From the NCBI GenBank assembly GCA_012274165.1, contig JAAPAA010000285.1:1-41283 (forward strand): a stretch of 41,283 nucleotides of DNA. Reading direction: 5' to 3'. Below, one piece after another: positions 19,294-29,781 of this stretch. Source of the DNA: Thiobacillaceae bacterium. GTDB lineage: Bacteria; Pseudomonadota; Gammaproteobacteria; Burkholderiales; Thiobacillaceae. Below the pieces are notes generated by a model. That model worked only from the letters and a program-made list of their open reading frames with translations. It had not been told where the DNA came from and searched no databases. Made by a program: the position numbers and the translations under genes. Position 1 is the stretch's first letter. Each line of letters starts with the position of its first letter.

Positions 19294-21451
19294 GCTCTCA
19301 AACGCGCAGCTTGCCGAACTGGCCGGGGCGGAATCCGACGCCCCGCTCGACGTCACGCGCCTGCTCACCACCATCACCGACAACCTGGTCGGCATGATCT
19401 ACCGCTGCCGGGTAGACGCGATCTGGAGCATGGAGTTTGTCAGCGACGGCTGCCACAAGCTCACCGGATACCGGCCCGACGAACTGGTGTTCAACACCCG
19501 GGTCTCCTACGACCAGATCACGCTGCAGGAAGACCGCGCGCACGTCAGCCGCACCATTCACCGCGCACTGGAAAAAAACGAATCCTTCGACATCGAGTAC
19601 CGCATCGAGCGCGCCGACGGCCGGGTATGCTGGGTGCTTGAACGCGGCGTCGGGATACGCGACGCAAGCGGCCGGCTGGCCTGGATCGAGGGATACATCC
19701 AGGACATCTCCGAACGCGTGGCGGCCAACGCCATGCTGCGCGAGACGGTGCGCCGCTACAGCAGCATTTTCGAGCACGCCACCGAAGGCATTTTCCAGAC
19801 CACGCCTGAAGGCCGTTATCTTGACGCCAATCCGGCGCTGGCGCGCATTTACGGCCACGCTTCGCCGGATGCGCTGATCGATCACCTGCACGACATCTCG
19901 CGCCAGCTGTATGTGCAGCCGGAGCGGCGCGCGGCCTTCGTGCGCCTGATGCAGGAACAGGGTGCGGTGCGCAATTTCGAGTCGCAGGTCTACCACCACG
20001 ACGGCCACATCATCTGGATTTCCGAGAACGCGCGCGCCGTCAAAAACGCGGATGGCAGCGTGCAGTTTTTCGAAGGCACCGTGGTTGACATCTCCGAGCG
20101 CCGCCAGCACGAAGCCGAGCTCGAATACCAGGCCAGCCACGACAGCCTGACCGGCCTGCCCAACCGTTCGCTGCTGCGCGACCGCATCGAACAGGCCATC
20201 GCCAAGGCGCGACGCGATGGCAACCGGGTGGGAGTGGTGTTTGTCGACCTTGACCACTTCAAGCTGATCAACGACAGCCTCGGCCACCACGTTGGCGATC
20301 GCCTTCTGCTGGAGGTTGCCGGCCGTCTCAGTTCCTGCATCCGTAGCCACGACAGCGTGGCGCGTCAGGGTGGCGACGAGTTCGTGCTGGTACTCACCGA
20401 GCAGCATGGCGAGGATGACACCCTCGCCATCATCACCCGACTGCTGGAGGTCATCTCCCAGCCATGGGTAGACGATGGCCGGGAATATGGGCTCAGTTGC
20501 AGCGTCGGCATCAGCTGTTATCCGAAGGACGGCGACGACCCCGACGCGCTGCTGCGCTGCGCCGACGCCGCCATGTACCAGGCCAAGGCGTCCGGCCGCA
20601 GCACCTACCATGTCTACACGCCCGAACTGAACCAGGCGATCAGCGCACGCCTTGAACTGGAAAACAGCCTGCGCCATGCGCTTGAACGCGCCGAATTCCG
20701 CGTCTATTACCAGCCGCGCATCGACGTTGCCAGCGGCCGCATCGTCGGCGCCGAAGCGCTGATCCGCTGGGAGTGTCCCGGCAAGGGCCTGATCCCGCCC
20801 GACCATTTCATTTCGATCGCCGAGGAAACCGGACTGATCATCCCCATCGGGCAATGGATCCTGCAGGAAGCCTGCCGCCAGAACCGCGCTTGGCAGCGCG
20901 CCGGGCTGCCACCCATCAGCGTCTCGGTGAATCTGTCGCCGATCCAGTTCCGCCATGCCGGGCTGGTGCAGTCGGTGGCCGCTGCGCTGCAGCAGGCGGA
21001 GCTGGACCCGGCCTGCCTGGAACTGGAACTGACCGAGTCCTTCGTCATGCACGACGCCGAACGCATCAACGTCGCCATGCAATCGCTGAAGGCGCTCGGC
21101 GTCGACATCGCGGTGGACGACTTCGGCACCGGCTATTCGAGCCTGAGCTATCTCAAGCGTTTCCCGGTCGATCGCCTCAAGGTGGACAAGAGCTTCGTGC
21201 GCGACATCGACAGCGACCCCGACGACGCCGCCATCGTGCGCGCCATCATTACCCTCGGCCACGCGCTGGGACTCAAGGTGGTAGCCGAAGGGGTGGAAAC
21301 CATGGCGCATCTGGAATTCCTGCAGCAGCATGGGTGCGACGAACTGCAGGGCTACTACTTCAGCCGTCCGGTTCCCGCTGCGGAAATGGAAGCCTTGCTA
21401 CGCGGCACGGCGGCGAGCGCGAGCTGGTGCGCATCGCAGCGTAGCGCATGA
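19286..21451 (+). CDS. PAS/PAC-GGDEF-EAL bifunctional c-di-GMP signalling protein
   Basis: PAS domains; RSHD I-site, [45 protein letters not shown]. Confidence 0.93.
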   Translation: MNRLSNAQLAELAGAESDAPLDVTRLLTTITDNLVGMIYRCRVDAIWSMEFVSDGCHKLTGYRPDELVFNTRVSYDQITLQEDRAHVSRTIHRALEKNESFDIEYRIERADGRVCWVLERGVGIRDASGRLAWIEGYIQDISERVAANAMLRETVRRYSSIFEHATEGIFQTTPEGRYLDANPALARIYGHASPDALIDHLHDISRQLYVQPERRAAFVRLMQEQGAVRNFESQVYHHDGHIIWISENARAVKNADGSVQFFEGTVVDISERRQHEAELEYQASHDSLTGLPNRSLLRDRIEQAIAKARRDGNRVGVVFVDLDHFKLINDSLGHHVGDRLLLEVAGRLSSCIRSHDSVARQGGDEFVLVLTEQHGEDDTLAIITRLLEVISQPWVDDGREYGLSCSVGISCYPKDGDDPDALLRCADAAMYQAKASGRSTYHVYTPELNQAISARLELENSLRHALERAEFRVYYQPRIDVASGRIVGAEALIRWECPGKGLIPPDHFISIAEETGLIIPIGQWILQEACRQNRAWQRAGLPPISVSVNLSPIQFRHAGLVQSVAAALQQAELDPACLELELTESFVMHDAERINVAMQSLKALGVDIAVDDFGTGYSSLSYLKRFPVDRLKVDKSFVRDIDSDPDDAAIVRAIITLGHALGLKVVAEGVETMAHLEFLQQHGCDELQGYYFSRPVPAAEMEALLRGTAASASWCASQRSA

Positions 21452-22287
21452 CGGCATCCATTCCATTGCATGCTGGCGAGTGGACGGAACAACCCGCGCC
21501 GGTTCCGGACGCCTACCTCGGCGTCTGGAACCGCACTCTGCTGGAAACCGCGAGCGGGCGTGATGAACGCAGCCAGGTGTGGTGGCTGCAAACCCCGCGC
21601 TGGCACGCCGATCTGCGCATCCCCGCCGGGCGGCCGGATTTTTCCGGCATCACCTGCCTTGCCGAATGCGACGACACGCAACTGGCCTGGCTCGCCACCC
21701 AGCAGGGTTTCTGCGGCGTCACCCAGGTGGAAGGTGAGGTCTGTACCTGGCATCGCCAGCTGGATTTCCAGCCTGCCAATGGCAGTCGCGACATCGGCCG
21801 CATGGTCTTTGACAGCGAGCGCGTGATCGAAACCGGCGTTGAATCCGACTATCAGGAAATCTGGGAACGGCTGCCACACAGCCAGGGCGGCACCGCCGCG
21901 CTCGAACTGCTGGTAGAAGCCGGCGAATTGCCCGTGCGTCCCGCCTGGCTCCTCGTCGCGGGCGACTGTTTCATCCATGTGCGGGGCCGCGCCCATCCCC
22001 TGCCGCATATCGCCAATCAGAAAAGTGTTTCTGACCTGGCCAGCCTCATCGCTCAAACCCGGCCCTCCCGCGCGCAACGGCTCGACTGGCTAAATGTCGA
22101 GATCAGTTTCGGCTATCGCAACGGCCCCGCACCCTGGCGCATCGAGCGTTCCACGCTGCCGTTCCGCGAGGGACAGATCCTCACTCACCCTGGAACCCTC
22201 CAGCGTCGTGGCCATCAGCTTGTCGTCGAAGGCAACAACGAACGGCGCTGGATAATCCTGGACTGGAACTTCGGCGCGATACTCTGA
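21448..22287 (+). CDS. Conserved hypothetical protein, possibly lipocalin/beta-barrel-like
   Basis: 279 aa, no TM segment; ATGA overlap with the upstream GGDEF-EAL gene suggests translational coupling; Trp-rich strands such as [22 protein letters not shown]. Confidence 0.7.
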   Translation: MTASIPLHAGEWTEQPAPVPDAYLGVWNRTLLETASGRDERSQVWWLQTPRWHADLRIPAGRPDFSGITCLAECDDTQLAWLATQQGFCGVTQVEGEVCTWHRQLDFQPANGSRDIGRMVFDSERVIETGVESDYQEIWERLPHSQGGTAALELLVEAGELPVRPAWLLVAGDCFIHVRGRAHPLPHIANQKSVSDLASLIAQTRPSRAQRLDWLNVEISFGYRNGPAPWRIERSTLPFREGQILTHPGTLQRRGHQLVVEGNNERRWIILDWNFGAIL

Positions 22288-22429
22288 GCGCTCGGCCGCC
22301 CACCCCGAGCCCTGTCACCCCTGACAGACGCGGCAAGCGCACGTTTCGGGTAACCCTCTACCGGTGAAACGACACGACATGCAGCCTGAGTACGCCGATG
22401 AAACGCTTAAAATCGTCCTGCAACTCGCC

Positions 22430-25000
22430 TTATGCTGCCGCCTGCATCACGGTTTCCGGCATGCACGGCATTTCACCGGCTTCCAGTGCACGATAGATGT
22501 AATCGATATCGAGCACCTGTATCAGCAGCCCATCCTGATTGCCCTTAATGAGCAGCGGCACCAGCGTTTCTCCGGCCTCCAGGGCGAATGGGCTAGGACT
22601 AATCTGCTCGTCGCGGAATTCCGGGACACCATGTAGTTCATCGACCAGCAAACCGATGCTTTGCTGCCCGTTCCAGACCACCACGACCTGACTGCTGTGG
22701 GTGATTTCAGACAGGCTTCCCCGCACCATGTAGCCCAGGTCAAATACCCAGATGAATTTTTTCTCCTCATCTTCGCGTTCGAGCGCAAGCATGCCGATTC
22801 GGCCGGTGAAACCACCCATCGAAACCGGCAGCAAACCCGAGCCTGGCAGGGCTTCCAGCACCTGCTCTGCAGGCATGGCATATAAATCGCCGTCAATGAA
22901 GCATGTTGCGAATTGCCTGCCACCGCTTTCCAGTAAATTGTGATCGATAACGGTGGAGACCCGATTGCCCGATGCGCGACGTTCGCGCACCTCGCCAAAG
23001 GATTCGAACACCACGGCAATGACATCCTCCTGGTAGTCGTCGCTGACCTTGAACTCGCGATAGCCGTTCGAGACGGTGCAGCCCATGCTTGCATAGCGAC
23101 CGTCATGGATCGTGATAATCGAGGTGCTGCAGCCATTTTTCTGCCGCAGGATTGCCGGATCGATATCGAGTTGGCTGCCCACCGGGCGAGCCGGATCGGT
23201 GCTGGCAATGATGAGGCCGCGGCGGTCGATGAAAAATGCCGTGGTGCCGGCCTTGCCATTCAGGCCGCCGTGCAGCATGGCGGAAAACTCCGGCGCGGCG
23301 TCGAACACGATGCCGATCCCGCCGACGACCATTTTTGGCTTGTCCGGATGGCGAATCGCGGCGTGGTAGACATAAGTTGGCAATCCGTCGTACAGCGGTG
23401 TCGCTGCAAATGGACTGACGTGGTAATCCTGCTCGGTCGCCAGCGATAACACCGATGCAAGCGTGTCATGCTCGACCGTGGTGCCGACAATATGCCGGTC
23501 TTCACCCTTCTGCGCCAGACAGGTGCTGGCGATGATCCGCCCACTTTTGTCATACACAAAAATCCGGGTGTAAACGGTATACAGACTGTTGATGTAGGCC
23601 AGGATGCCGGTGATGTTCTTGAGCATGGCCTCGGTCCGCGAAGGAGCAGCCAGCGCAGTGCGCAATGCTGGCGTCAACGCCCACCAGCGGCAATCATTGG
23701 CGCGCTCGTACAAATTGCGGTCGTGCAGGTCGACCAGTAAGTGCGTCATGAATTCCGCCCCGCGCAAACTGGAGCTCAGCACCGTTTCGTACAGGTTGCT
23801 GATGGATCGCGCAAACAGTTCGTTGCTGTGGTTGCCGGTTTCACTGATCTGCTCCAGCACCGATTTAAGCTGAACCTGATTATCGATGTTGCCGGCGGTC
23901 ATGACCTGTCCGTTCCACACGACGCGCTGTATGGTTTCGGCCGCCTTCATGATCTTGTAGAGCGGCGGCGAAAAGGTCTGCGCATGCGACAGCAGGCCGT
24001 CGACGATCGCGGGATCGAGCGATGACAGAGAGCGGTCGCCGTTTTCCAGGAATGCAACCTCGACCGGAACCATGACCTGCCCCTGCCAACCCGGAGGCCC
24101 CATGTAACCCTGATAGCCGTCCGCGCCAAAGGTCTGCACCAGATATTTGCGGCCACCGAACATCATCAGGCGGGCGCTGCCGCTCCGGTTCACCGGAACG
24201 ACCGAACCAACGGGCACCCACAGCGCATCTGCACTGGCAATGACGCGGTTTTCGCTGTCGAGCAACAGCATGTTCGAGCGCTCGTCCGGATCGCGATGCG
24301 ATTTGAAGATGCCCTGCATTTCCTGCTCGAAATCGAAGCAGAGACAGAGGATGCCGACCACCTTGCCGGTTTGCGGATGCAGCATCCGCTGCGAATAAAT
24401 CAGCGCTTTATCCTTGCCCGGGCGAAGGTCAGTCGCGCGGAAACTTTCGACATAGCTGCCTGAAGCCAGCGTTTGTCCGATCAGCGGGTCGATGCTGCCC
24501 TCAACTTCGGAATGCTCGTCGATCTGTACCAATATGTTTCCGTCCCGGTCCAGCAGCATGATTTCGTCGTAAACGGTGTACTTGCTGCGATAGGCCAGCA
24601 GGCGTGCATGAATGGCGTCCGCATTGTTCTGCTCGCCGGCAACGAATTCACAGAGATCGCGGTCAGTGGCGAGAAAGCCGACATCGGCAGTTCGCTCATA
24701 CAGATTGCGCACCACGATATCGATCACGTAGTGCGCCTTGGTGCCGATTTCCATCAGTACGTTCGCACACTTTTCGTGCACCAGGCTCGAAACCAGTTCG
24801 TGTTCCAACTGATCGAATCCGGCCCGCGTTGCCGCCATGGTTTGCAGAATCGATTGGGTCTCGGCCAAATAATTCATCTTGGCCGAGGACTCGATCATGC
24901 GCCACATCATGCTCAGTTCACGCAGGGATTGCTCGCTGCGGACAACGTCGCGCATGTAAGGCAAGAATATGTCGTTCTTCTGGTTGGAGGCATTGCTCAT
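22430..25000 (-). CDS. Soluble-looking double-Cache-domain protein with C-terminal CheW-like domain
   Basis: Start at MSNASNQKND; two repeats of RNLYER...LYTVY/KYTVYxxIxxxDxxGxIxxxx, then CheW-like C-terminus FATCFIDGDLYAMPAEQVLEALP...VWNGQQSIGLLVDELHGV. Confidence 0.8.
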   Translation of the reverse strand: MSNASNQKNDIFLPYMRDVVRSEQSLRELSMMWRMIESSAKMNYLAETQSILQTMAATRAGFDQLEHELVSSLVHEKCANVLMEIGTKAHYVIDIVVRNLYERTADVGFLATDRDLCEFVAGEQNNADAIHARLLAYRSKYTVYDEIMLLDRDGNILVQIDEHSEVEGSIDPLIGQTLASGSYVESFRATDLRPGKDKALIYSQRMLHPQTGKVVGILCLCFDFEQEMQGIFKSHRDPDERSNMLLLDSENRVIASADALWVPVGSVVPVNRSGSARLMMFGGRKYLVQTFGADGYQGYMGPPGWQGQVMVPVEVAFLENGDRSLSSLDPAIVDGLLSHAQTFSPPLYKIMKAAETIQRVVWNGQVMTAGNIDNQVQLKSVLEQISETGNHSNELFARSISNLYETVLSSSLRGAEFMTHLLVDLHDRNLYERANDCRWWALTPALRTALAAPSRTEAMLKNITGILAYINSLYTVYTRIFVYDKSGRIIASTCLAQKGEDRHIVGTTVEHDTLASVLSLATEQDYHVSPFAATPLYDGLPTYVYHAAIRHPDKPKMVVGGIGIVFDAAPEFSAMLHGGLNGKAGTTAFFIDRRGLIIASTDPARPVGSQLDIDPAILRQKNGCSTSIITIHDGRYASMGCTVSNGYREFKVSDDYQEDVIAVVFESFGEVRERRASGNRVSTVIDHNLLESGGRQFATCFIDGDLYAMPAEQVLEALPGSGLLPVSMGGFTGRIGMLALEREDEEKKFIWVFDLGYMVRGSLSEITHSSQVVVVWNGQQSIGLLVDELHGVPEFRDEQISPSPFALEAGETLVPLLIKGNQDGLLIQVLDIDYIYRALEAGEMPCMPETVMQAAA

Positions 25001-25189
25001 CGGATCGGTTTTGGCATCAAGTTGAAATGCCTGAAAACTAGCAAGTAGCAGACCAGGCCTGCACTTGTGAAACCTCAGAGCGCCTTTATCCACGGTGCAT
25101 CAAGCGGAATCTGAATGACCGCCATTCTGCATTCAGCCTGTTTATGGGAGCACCTCAACCACCGTTTCAAGCCTGGCCGGCGCCATCGC

Positions 25190-25266
25190 GGCCATCAAGT
25201 CGCGATCGAAGGCAGCAATGAACGACGCAGGATGATTCTGGACTGGAGCCTGGTACCTCACTCTGA
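25190..25266 (+). pseudogene. C-terminal gene fragment similar to the 3' end of the 21448-22287 CDS
   Basis: RRHRGHQVAIEGSNERRRMILDWSL vs [28 protein letters not shown] is also visibly similar (gaaggcagcaatgaacgacgcaggatgattctggactgg vs gaaggcaacaacgaacggcgctggataatcctggactgg). Confidence 0.7.
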
Positions 25267-25276
25267 AACGCGGCAA

Positions 25277-27487
25277 TCAGCCGCGTGTCTGCCGGCCGGC
25301 GGAAACGAATGCGGCGAAATCCGCTGCCGGTAACGCCTGCGAATGCAGGAAGCCCTGCACCTTGTCGCAGCCGATCCGCGCCAGGTAGTCCTGCTGCTCG
25401 CAGGTTTCGATGCCTTCGGCGATGGCGTCCAGTCCCAGCGTTTTGGCCAGGCCGATGATGGCCGCCGCAATGGCGCAGTCGTTGGCGTCGCCCGGGATGT
25501 CCAGCACAAACGAGCGGTCGATCTTGAGGTTGTCGATCGGCAGCTGCTTCAGATAGGACAGCGAGGAATAACCGGTGCCGAAATCGTCGATGGCGACGCG
25601 GATGCCGTACTCGCGCAACTGCGTGAGCACCCGCGAACACAGTTCGATGTCGCGCATCAGCATGTTCTCGGTCAACTCGATCTGCAGTTGCCGGCCGGGC
25701 ACGCCGCTTTCATGCAACAGATCGATGATGCGGTCGGTGAAATCCGGCTGCGCCAGTTGCACGGCCGAGATATTGACCGAGATGTAGTCGAGCTCAAGTC
25801 CGTCTGCCAGCCATTCATGCATGCGCGTCAGCGCCTCGCGCAGGATCCATTCGCCGAGCGGCACGATCAGGCGCGTTTCCTCGGCAACCGGGATGAAGCT
25901 GCCTGGCGTGCGTGCGTCGGCCGGTCCGTTTGGCCAGCGGATCAGCGCCTCGCAGGCGACGACCTTGCCGCGGGTGATATCCACAATGGGCTGATAGTGC
26001 AGCTCGAAGCCGCCGTCCCGCACTGCGGTGCGCAACGCATGGTCGAGCTCGATTTTGCTGCGCATCACCTCGGACAGTTCCACGCTGTAGCGCACATGGC
26101 CGTCGCGTCCGGCATCCTTGGCGCGGTACATCGCCGTATCAGCGTTCTTCAGCAGGGTGACGGCATCGATGCCGTCTTCAGGATAAAGCGTGACGCCGAT
26201 GCTGCAGCCCACATACAGATCGAGTCCATTGACCACGAACGGCTGCTTGAAAGCCGCCACCACCTTGTCGGCCAGGCTGGTCGCGGCGGCGGGCGAGGTA
26301 TTGCCTTCCATCAACACCACGAACTCGTCACCGCCGAGGCGGGCGACGGTATCGACCTGACGGACCAGGCTCTTGAGCCGGCGCGCAGCTTCAATCAGCA
26401 GCAGGTCGCCGATCTGGTGACCCAGACTGTCATTGATGTTCTTGAAATGGTCGAGGTCGATGAAGAGCAGGGCAACGGTCTGGTCATCGCGCTTGGCGCG
26501 TTCGATGTCATGGTGCAGCCGGTCGCTCAGCAACAGCCGGTTGGGTAGCTCGGTCAGCACATCGTGATGCGCCAGGAAATTGAGCCGGGTCTGGGTTTCC
26601 TTGATCGACGAGATGTCGGTCATGACCGAGATGTAGTGCGTCAGCACGCCCTGAGCATCACGCACTTCGCTGATGGTTTGCAGCAGGGGCAGGATGCGGC
26701 CGTCGCGCGACCGGTCGAGGATCTCGCCATGCCAGTGCCCGGTTGCGCGCAGCGTGTCCCACAACGCTTCATAGAAAGCCGGTTCATGCAGGTCCGACTT
26801 GAGGATGCTCGGCGTCGAGCCGATCAGTTCATCGCGGCCGTAACCCGTGATGCGCGTCACGGCCGCGTTGACTTCGATCACGCGGTTGTCGGTATCGGTA
26901 ATCAGGATGCCTTCGCCGACATGGCTGAAGACCTGGGCATACAGCTGCAGATGGCGCTCGACTTCCATCTGCTGGGTGATGTCGGCAAACAGCATGACCG
27001 TCTTGGCATGCCGGCCGGCCTCGTCGAAAATCTTCGAGGCGACCACCTGCACGTCCTGGCCGTGCAGGTTGACGACATGGCAGGTGCCATCGGCGACCTC
27101 GCGAACATGGGCCAGCGCTTCGGTACAGTCGCACACCTCGTTCGACAGACGACCGATAATCTGCGCCCGTTCGCTGCCGCCGAAAAACCAGTCGAGAGAG
27201 CGCCGGTTGCAGTCCTCGATCCGGTTGTCGTGGTCGAACACGACCACGGCGGCGCCCAGCGTATCGAAAATGGCGCGGATCTCGTCGGTGGCGAGATTGA
27301 GGCGATGGTTGGTCTCGTTGAGATGGGCGACCATCTGCGCGAACGATTCGGCGACGATGCCGATGGGATCCAGCTCGAGCAGGGTGGCGTCGTCGAGCTC
27401 CTCGGGGCGCAGCGGCAAGGTTCCCATCACCGCCAGCAGCTGGTCGAGCTTGGCGCGGATATAGCGAATGGCGTCTGTGCTTGTCAT
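25277..27487 (-). CDS. PAS-GGDEF-EAL c-di-GMP signalling protein
   Basis: Two PAS segments, RQVD I-site, [52 protein letters not shown]. Confidence 0.93.
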   Translation of the reverse strand: MTSTDAIRYIRAKLDQLLAVMGTLPLRPEELDDATLLELDPIGIVAESFAQMVAHLNETNHRLNLATDEIRAIFDTLGAAVVVFDHDNRIEDCNRRSLDWFFGGSERAQIIGRLSNEVCDCTEALAHVREVADGTCHVVNLHGQDVQVVASKIFDEAGRHAKTVMLFADITQQMEVERHLQLYAQVFSHVGEGILITDTDNRVIEVNAAVTRITGYGRDELIGSTPSILKSDLHEPAFYEALWDTLRATGHWHGEILDRSRDGRILPLLQTISEVRDAQGVLTHYISVMTDISSIKETQTRLNFLAHHDVLTELPNRLLLSDRLHHDIERAKRDDQTVALLFIDLDHFKNINDSLGHQIGDLLLIEAARRLKSLVRQVDTVARLGGDEFVVLMEGNTSPAAATSLADKVVAAFKQPFVVNGLDLYVGCSIGVTLYPEDGIDAVTLLKNADTAMYRAKDAGRDGHVRYSVELSEVMRSKIELDHALRTAVRDGGFELHYQPIVDITRGKVVACEALIRWPNGPADARTPGSFIPVAEETRLIVPLGEWILREALTRMHEWLADGLELDYISVNISAVQLAQPDFTDRIIDLLHESGVPGRQLQIELTENMLMRDIELCSRVLTQLREYGIRVAIDDFGTGYSSLSYLKQLPIDNLKIDRSFVLDIPGDANDCAIAAAIIGLAKTLGLDAIAEGIETCEQQDYLARIGCDKVQGFLHSQALPAADFAAFVSAGRQTRG

Positions 27488-27517
27488 GGTGGCAGGGGTC
27501 GGTGCGTGGACTCTGGT

Positions 27518-27760
27518 TCAGGTCGCGCCAAACACCCGGATCCGGTAGCTGCCATCCAGGCGGACGACCTCGGTGCGAAAGCCCATGCGCTCAGCCATGG
27601 CAGGAATGGTGGCGGTGGCCTGGCGGTCATCGGTCAGCACCACAATTTCAGTGCCGCCGCCACGGACCGCAGTGCCATTGCGGTTGAGCTCCTTCAGCGT
27701 CAGCAGCAGGCAGGACGGACATATCTGGCCCCGGATATCGATGTCGATGGTCTGCGTCAT
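27518..27760 (-). CDS. TusA/SirA-like sulfurtransferase family protein with CPSC motif
   Basis: MTQTIDIDIRGQICPSCLLLTLKELNRNG..., 80 aa TusA fold size; adjacent to YeeE/YedE gene. Confidence 0.82.
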   Translation of the reverse strand: MTQTIDIDIRGQICPSCLLLTLKELNRNGTAVRGGGTEIVVLTDDRQATATIPAMAERMGFRTEVVRLDGSYRIRVFGAT

Positions 27761-27766
27761 GCGGCG

Positions 27767-28879
27767 TTACCGTACCACGAAACGCGTGAGCAGGCGGGCG
27801 CCGACCCAGGTGCCGGGCAGCAGGCCCGCGAGGAACAGCAGGCTGGGCAGCGCAAGAATCGGCACCCCGCCCCACAGGTGCCAGACGTTGCACGACGGCG
27901 CCATGCGCGCAGCCAGCCCGAGCAGCAGACCGCCGCTCAACGCGGACAGCATCTGGCGACGCGGCAGTCGCCACTGCAAGCGCCACTCGCCTACCCGCAG
28001 CGCCGAGACCATGGCGCCGCCGATGATGCCGAAAATCAATGGGTACTGAATCGCAGCGATGGCATCCAGCCCGGGGCCCGGTCCGCCCTGGATCGCATGC
28101 CCGGAGAAGGGCGGTGTGTAGCTGAGCGGCTGCACCGAAAAGTAGGCCAGGCGCCCGGCATGTGCGGGGGCGATCATCGACTCGATGCCGGCGCCGAGCT
28201 TGGAATAGCTGGTGGTAATCCCCATCGGCATGCCGATCAGCACATACGAGGCAAAGCCGAGCAGCGCCAGAATGACGGCCGCGCGCCACGGCGCAAGATG
28301 GCCGGCGGCGAACCCGGGGCGGTCCATGCGGCCGCTGCGGAATTCGCGCACCAGCCAGAGGCCACCAACAGTGGCGAGCGGCAGCAGCAGGACGGACGGC
28401 GAGACCCCCAGCCATTGCGGCACAGTGATTGCATCCTTCACCAGCACGGTGGATTGGGCGAAAGCGCTCCACTGCGGGTGGATCTCGGCGTAAGCCGCCG
28501 AACCCGCCAGCATGCCGACGAAGGCCAGCGCGCTGGCCAGGCTGCCTGCACCCATCTTGTAGAGACTGCCGACGACGCAGCCGCCGGCCAGCACCATGCC
28601 GATGCCAAACAGAAAGCCGCCGGCAGCGTTGGCCAGCGACGGGGCGCCGAGCAGGGGAAACGGATACAGCGTGATCAGGCCGCTCAGGCGGCCGAATTCG
28701 AACAGCGCCATGCTGACAACGACCAGCAGGATCATCTGGCGCAGCAGGAAAAAATCGCGGAACAGGAACAGGTCGCGGAACGATGCCGTCACGCAGAAAT
28801 CCGCACGATGCATGACAAAGCCTGCCACGAGGCCGATGGCGAGCGAGCTGAGAACAATCAGCAAAATACCCTGTTCCAT
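27767..28879 (-). CDS. YeeE/YedE family (DUF395) membrane protein, putative sulfur-compound transporter
   Basis: Multi-TM protein with GFVMHRADFCVTASFRDLFLF and GIGMVLAGGCVVGSLYKMGAGS; paired with tusA-like gene. Confidence 0.85.
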   Translation of the reverse strand: MEQGILLIVLSSLAIGLVAGFVMHRADFCVTASFRDLFLFRDFFLLRQMILLVVVSMALFEFGRLSGLITLYPFPLLGAPSLANAAGGFLFGIGMVLAGGCVVGSLYKMGAGSLASALAFVGMLAGSAAYAEIHPQWSAFAQSTVLVKDAITVPQWLGVSPSVLLLPLATVGGLWLVREFRSGRMDRPGFAAGHLAPWRAAVILALLGFASYVLIGMPMGITTSYSKLGAGIESMIAPAHAGRLAYFSVQPLSYTPPFSGHAIQGGPGPGLDAIAAIQYPLIFGIIGGAMVSALRVGEWRLQWRLPRRQMLSALSGGLLLGLAARMAPSCNVWHLWGGVPILALPSLLFLAGLLPGTWVGARLLTRFVVR

Positions 28880-29064
28880 AGTGAGACATTCCGGGTTCAT
28901 GACAGGCGAAGCCGATGCGGGTGCCCGATAGTGCCCAAGCCCGCGCAAGATCGGCCCAATCATTAACGGCCTGTTTGCGGCAAATCTGAACGCACCGCAA
29001 GGCGGCGCATGTCGCCCTCATGGCAGGGGGCATAATCGCCGCATCGACATCACGAAGCCCTGCC

Positions 29065-29742
29065 ATGAGCGTACCCGCCCTGCCTGTCCTGTCCCTGCTC
29101 GAAACCCGCGTCCTCGGCGTGCTCTTCGAAAAGCAGCACACCGTGCCCGACACCTATCCCTTGTCGCTCAATGCGCTGATGGCCGGCTGCAATCAGAAGA
29201 CCAGCCGTCATCCCATCATCGAGGTGAGCGAGGCCGAGGTGCTGGCCGCCATCGACAGCCTCAGGGGACCTGCCCTGGTCATGGAGTCCAGCGGCGGCCG
29301 CGTGACCCGCTACGCCCACAACATGGGCCGCGTGCTGCACCTGCCCGCCCAATCCATCGCCCTGCTCACCGTGCTGATGCTGCGCGGTCCGCAGACACCA
29401 GGCGAGTTGCGCATCAATTGCGAGCGCCTGCACAAATTCGCCGACATCTCGGCGGTGGAAGGCTTTCTGCAGGAACTGGCCGAACGGCCGGAAGGCGCGA
29501 TGGTGGTCGAACTCCCGCGCCAGCCCGGCGCGCGCGAGAACCGCTGGGCACACCTGCTGGGCGGTGCGCCCATCATTGAAGAACTCGCCGCCGCAGCATC
29601 CGCGTCTGGAGAGCTCGCCGCCGGCGTGACCGTGAGCGAGATCGCCGCGCTCAAGGCCAATGTGGCGCGGCTGGAGGCGGAGCTCAATGCCTTGCAGGGC
29701 GTGGTGGGCAAGCTGTGCGCAGAGCTCGGCGTAGCGGGTTGA
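29065..29742 (+). CDS. YceH family protein (DUF480)
   Basis: LSLLETRVLGVLFEKQHTVPDTYPLSLNALMAGCNQKTSRHPI...ALLTVLMLRGPQTPGELR. Confidence 0.92.
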   Translation: MSVPALPVLSLLETRVLGVLFEKQHTVPDTYPLSLNALMAGCNQKTSRHPIIEVSEAEVLAAIDSLRGPALVMESSGGRVTRYAHNMGRVLHLPAQSIALLTVLMLRGPQTPGELRINCERLHKFADISAVEGFLQELAERPEGAMVVELPRQPGARENRWAHLLGGAPIIEELAAAASASGELAAGVTVSEIAALKANVARLEAELNALQGVVGKLCAELGVAG

Positions 29743-29781
29743 TGGGTGGAGCCAGCCATCTCGTGACCGGCTCCGGATCGA

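Noticed and set aside
19298-21331. 677 aa minus-strand ORF opposite the first GGDEF-EAL gene
   Set aside because: Mirror of a confidently assigned coding sequence; composition typical of antisense shadow.
22288-22429. Possible small RNA or terminator between the 279 aa gene and the Cache-CheW gene
   Set aside because: No convincing stem-loop followed by a T tract could be identified by eye.
26564-28966. 800 aa plus-strand ORF opposite the GGDEF-EAL, TusA and YeeE genes
   Set aside because: Spans three real genes on the other strand and their gaps, Gln/Arg/His-rich, no recognisable domain.
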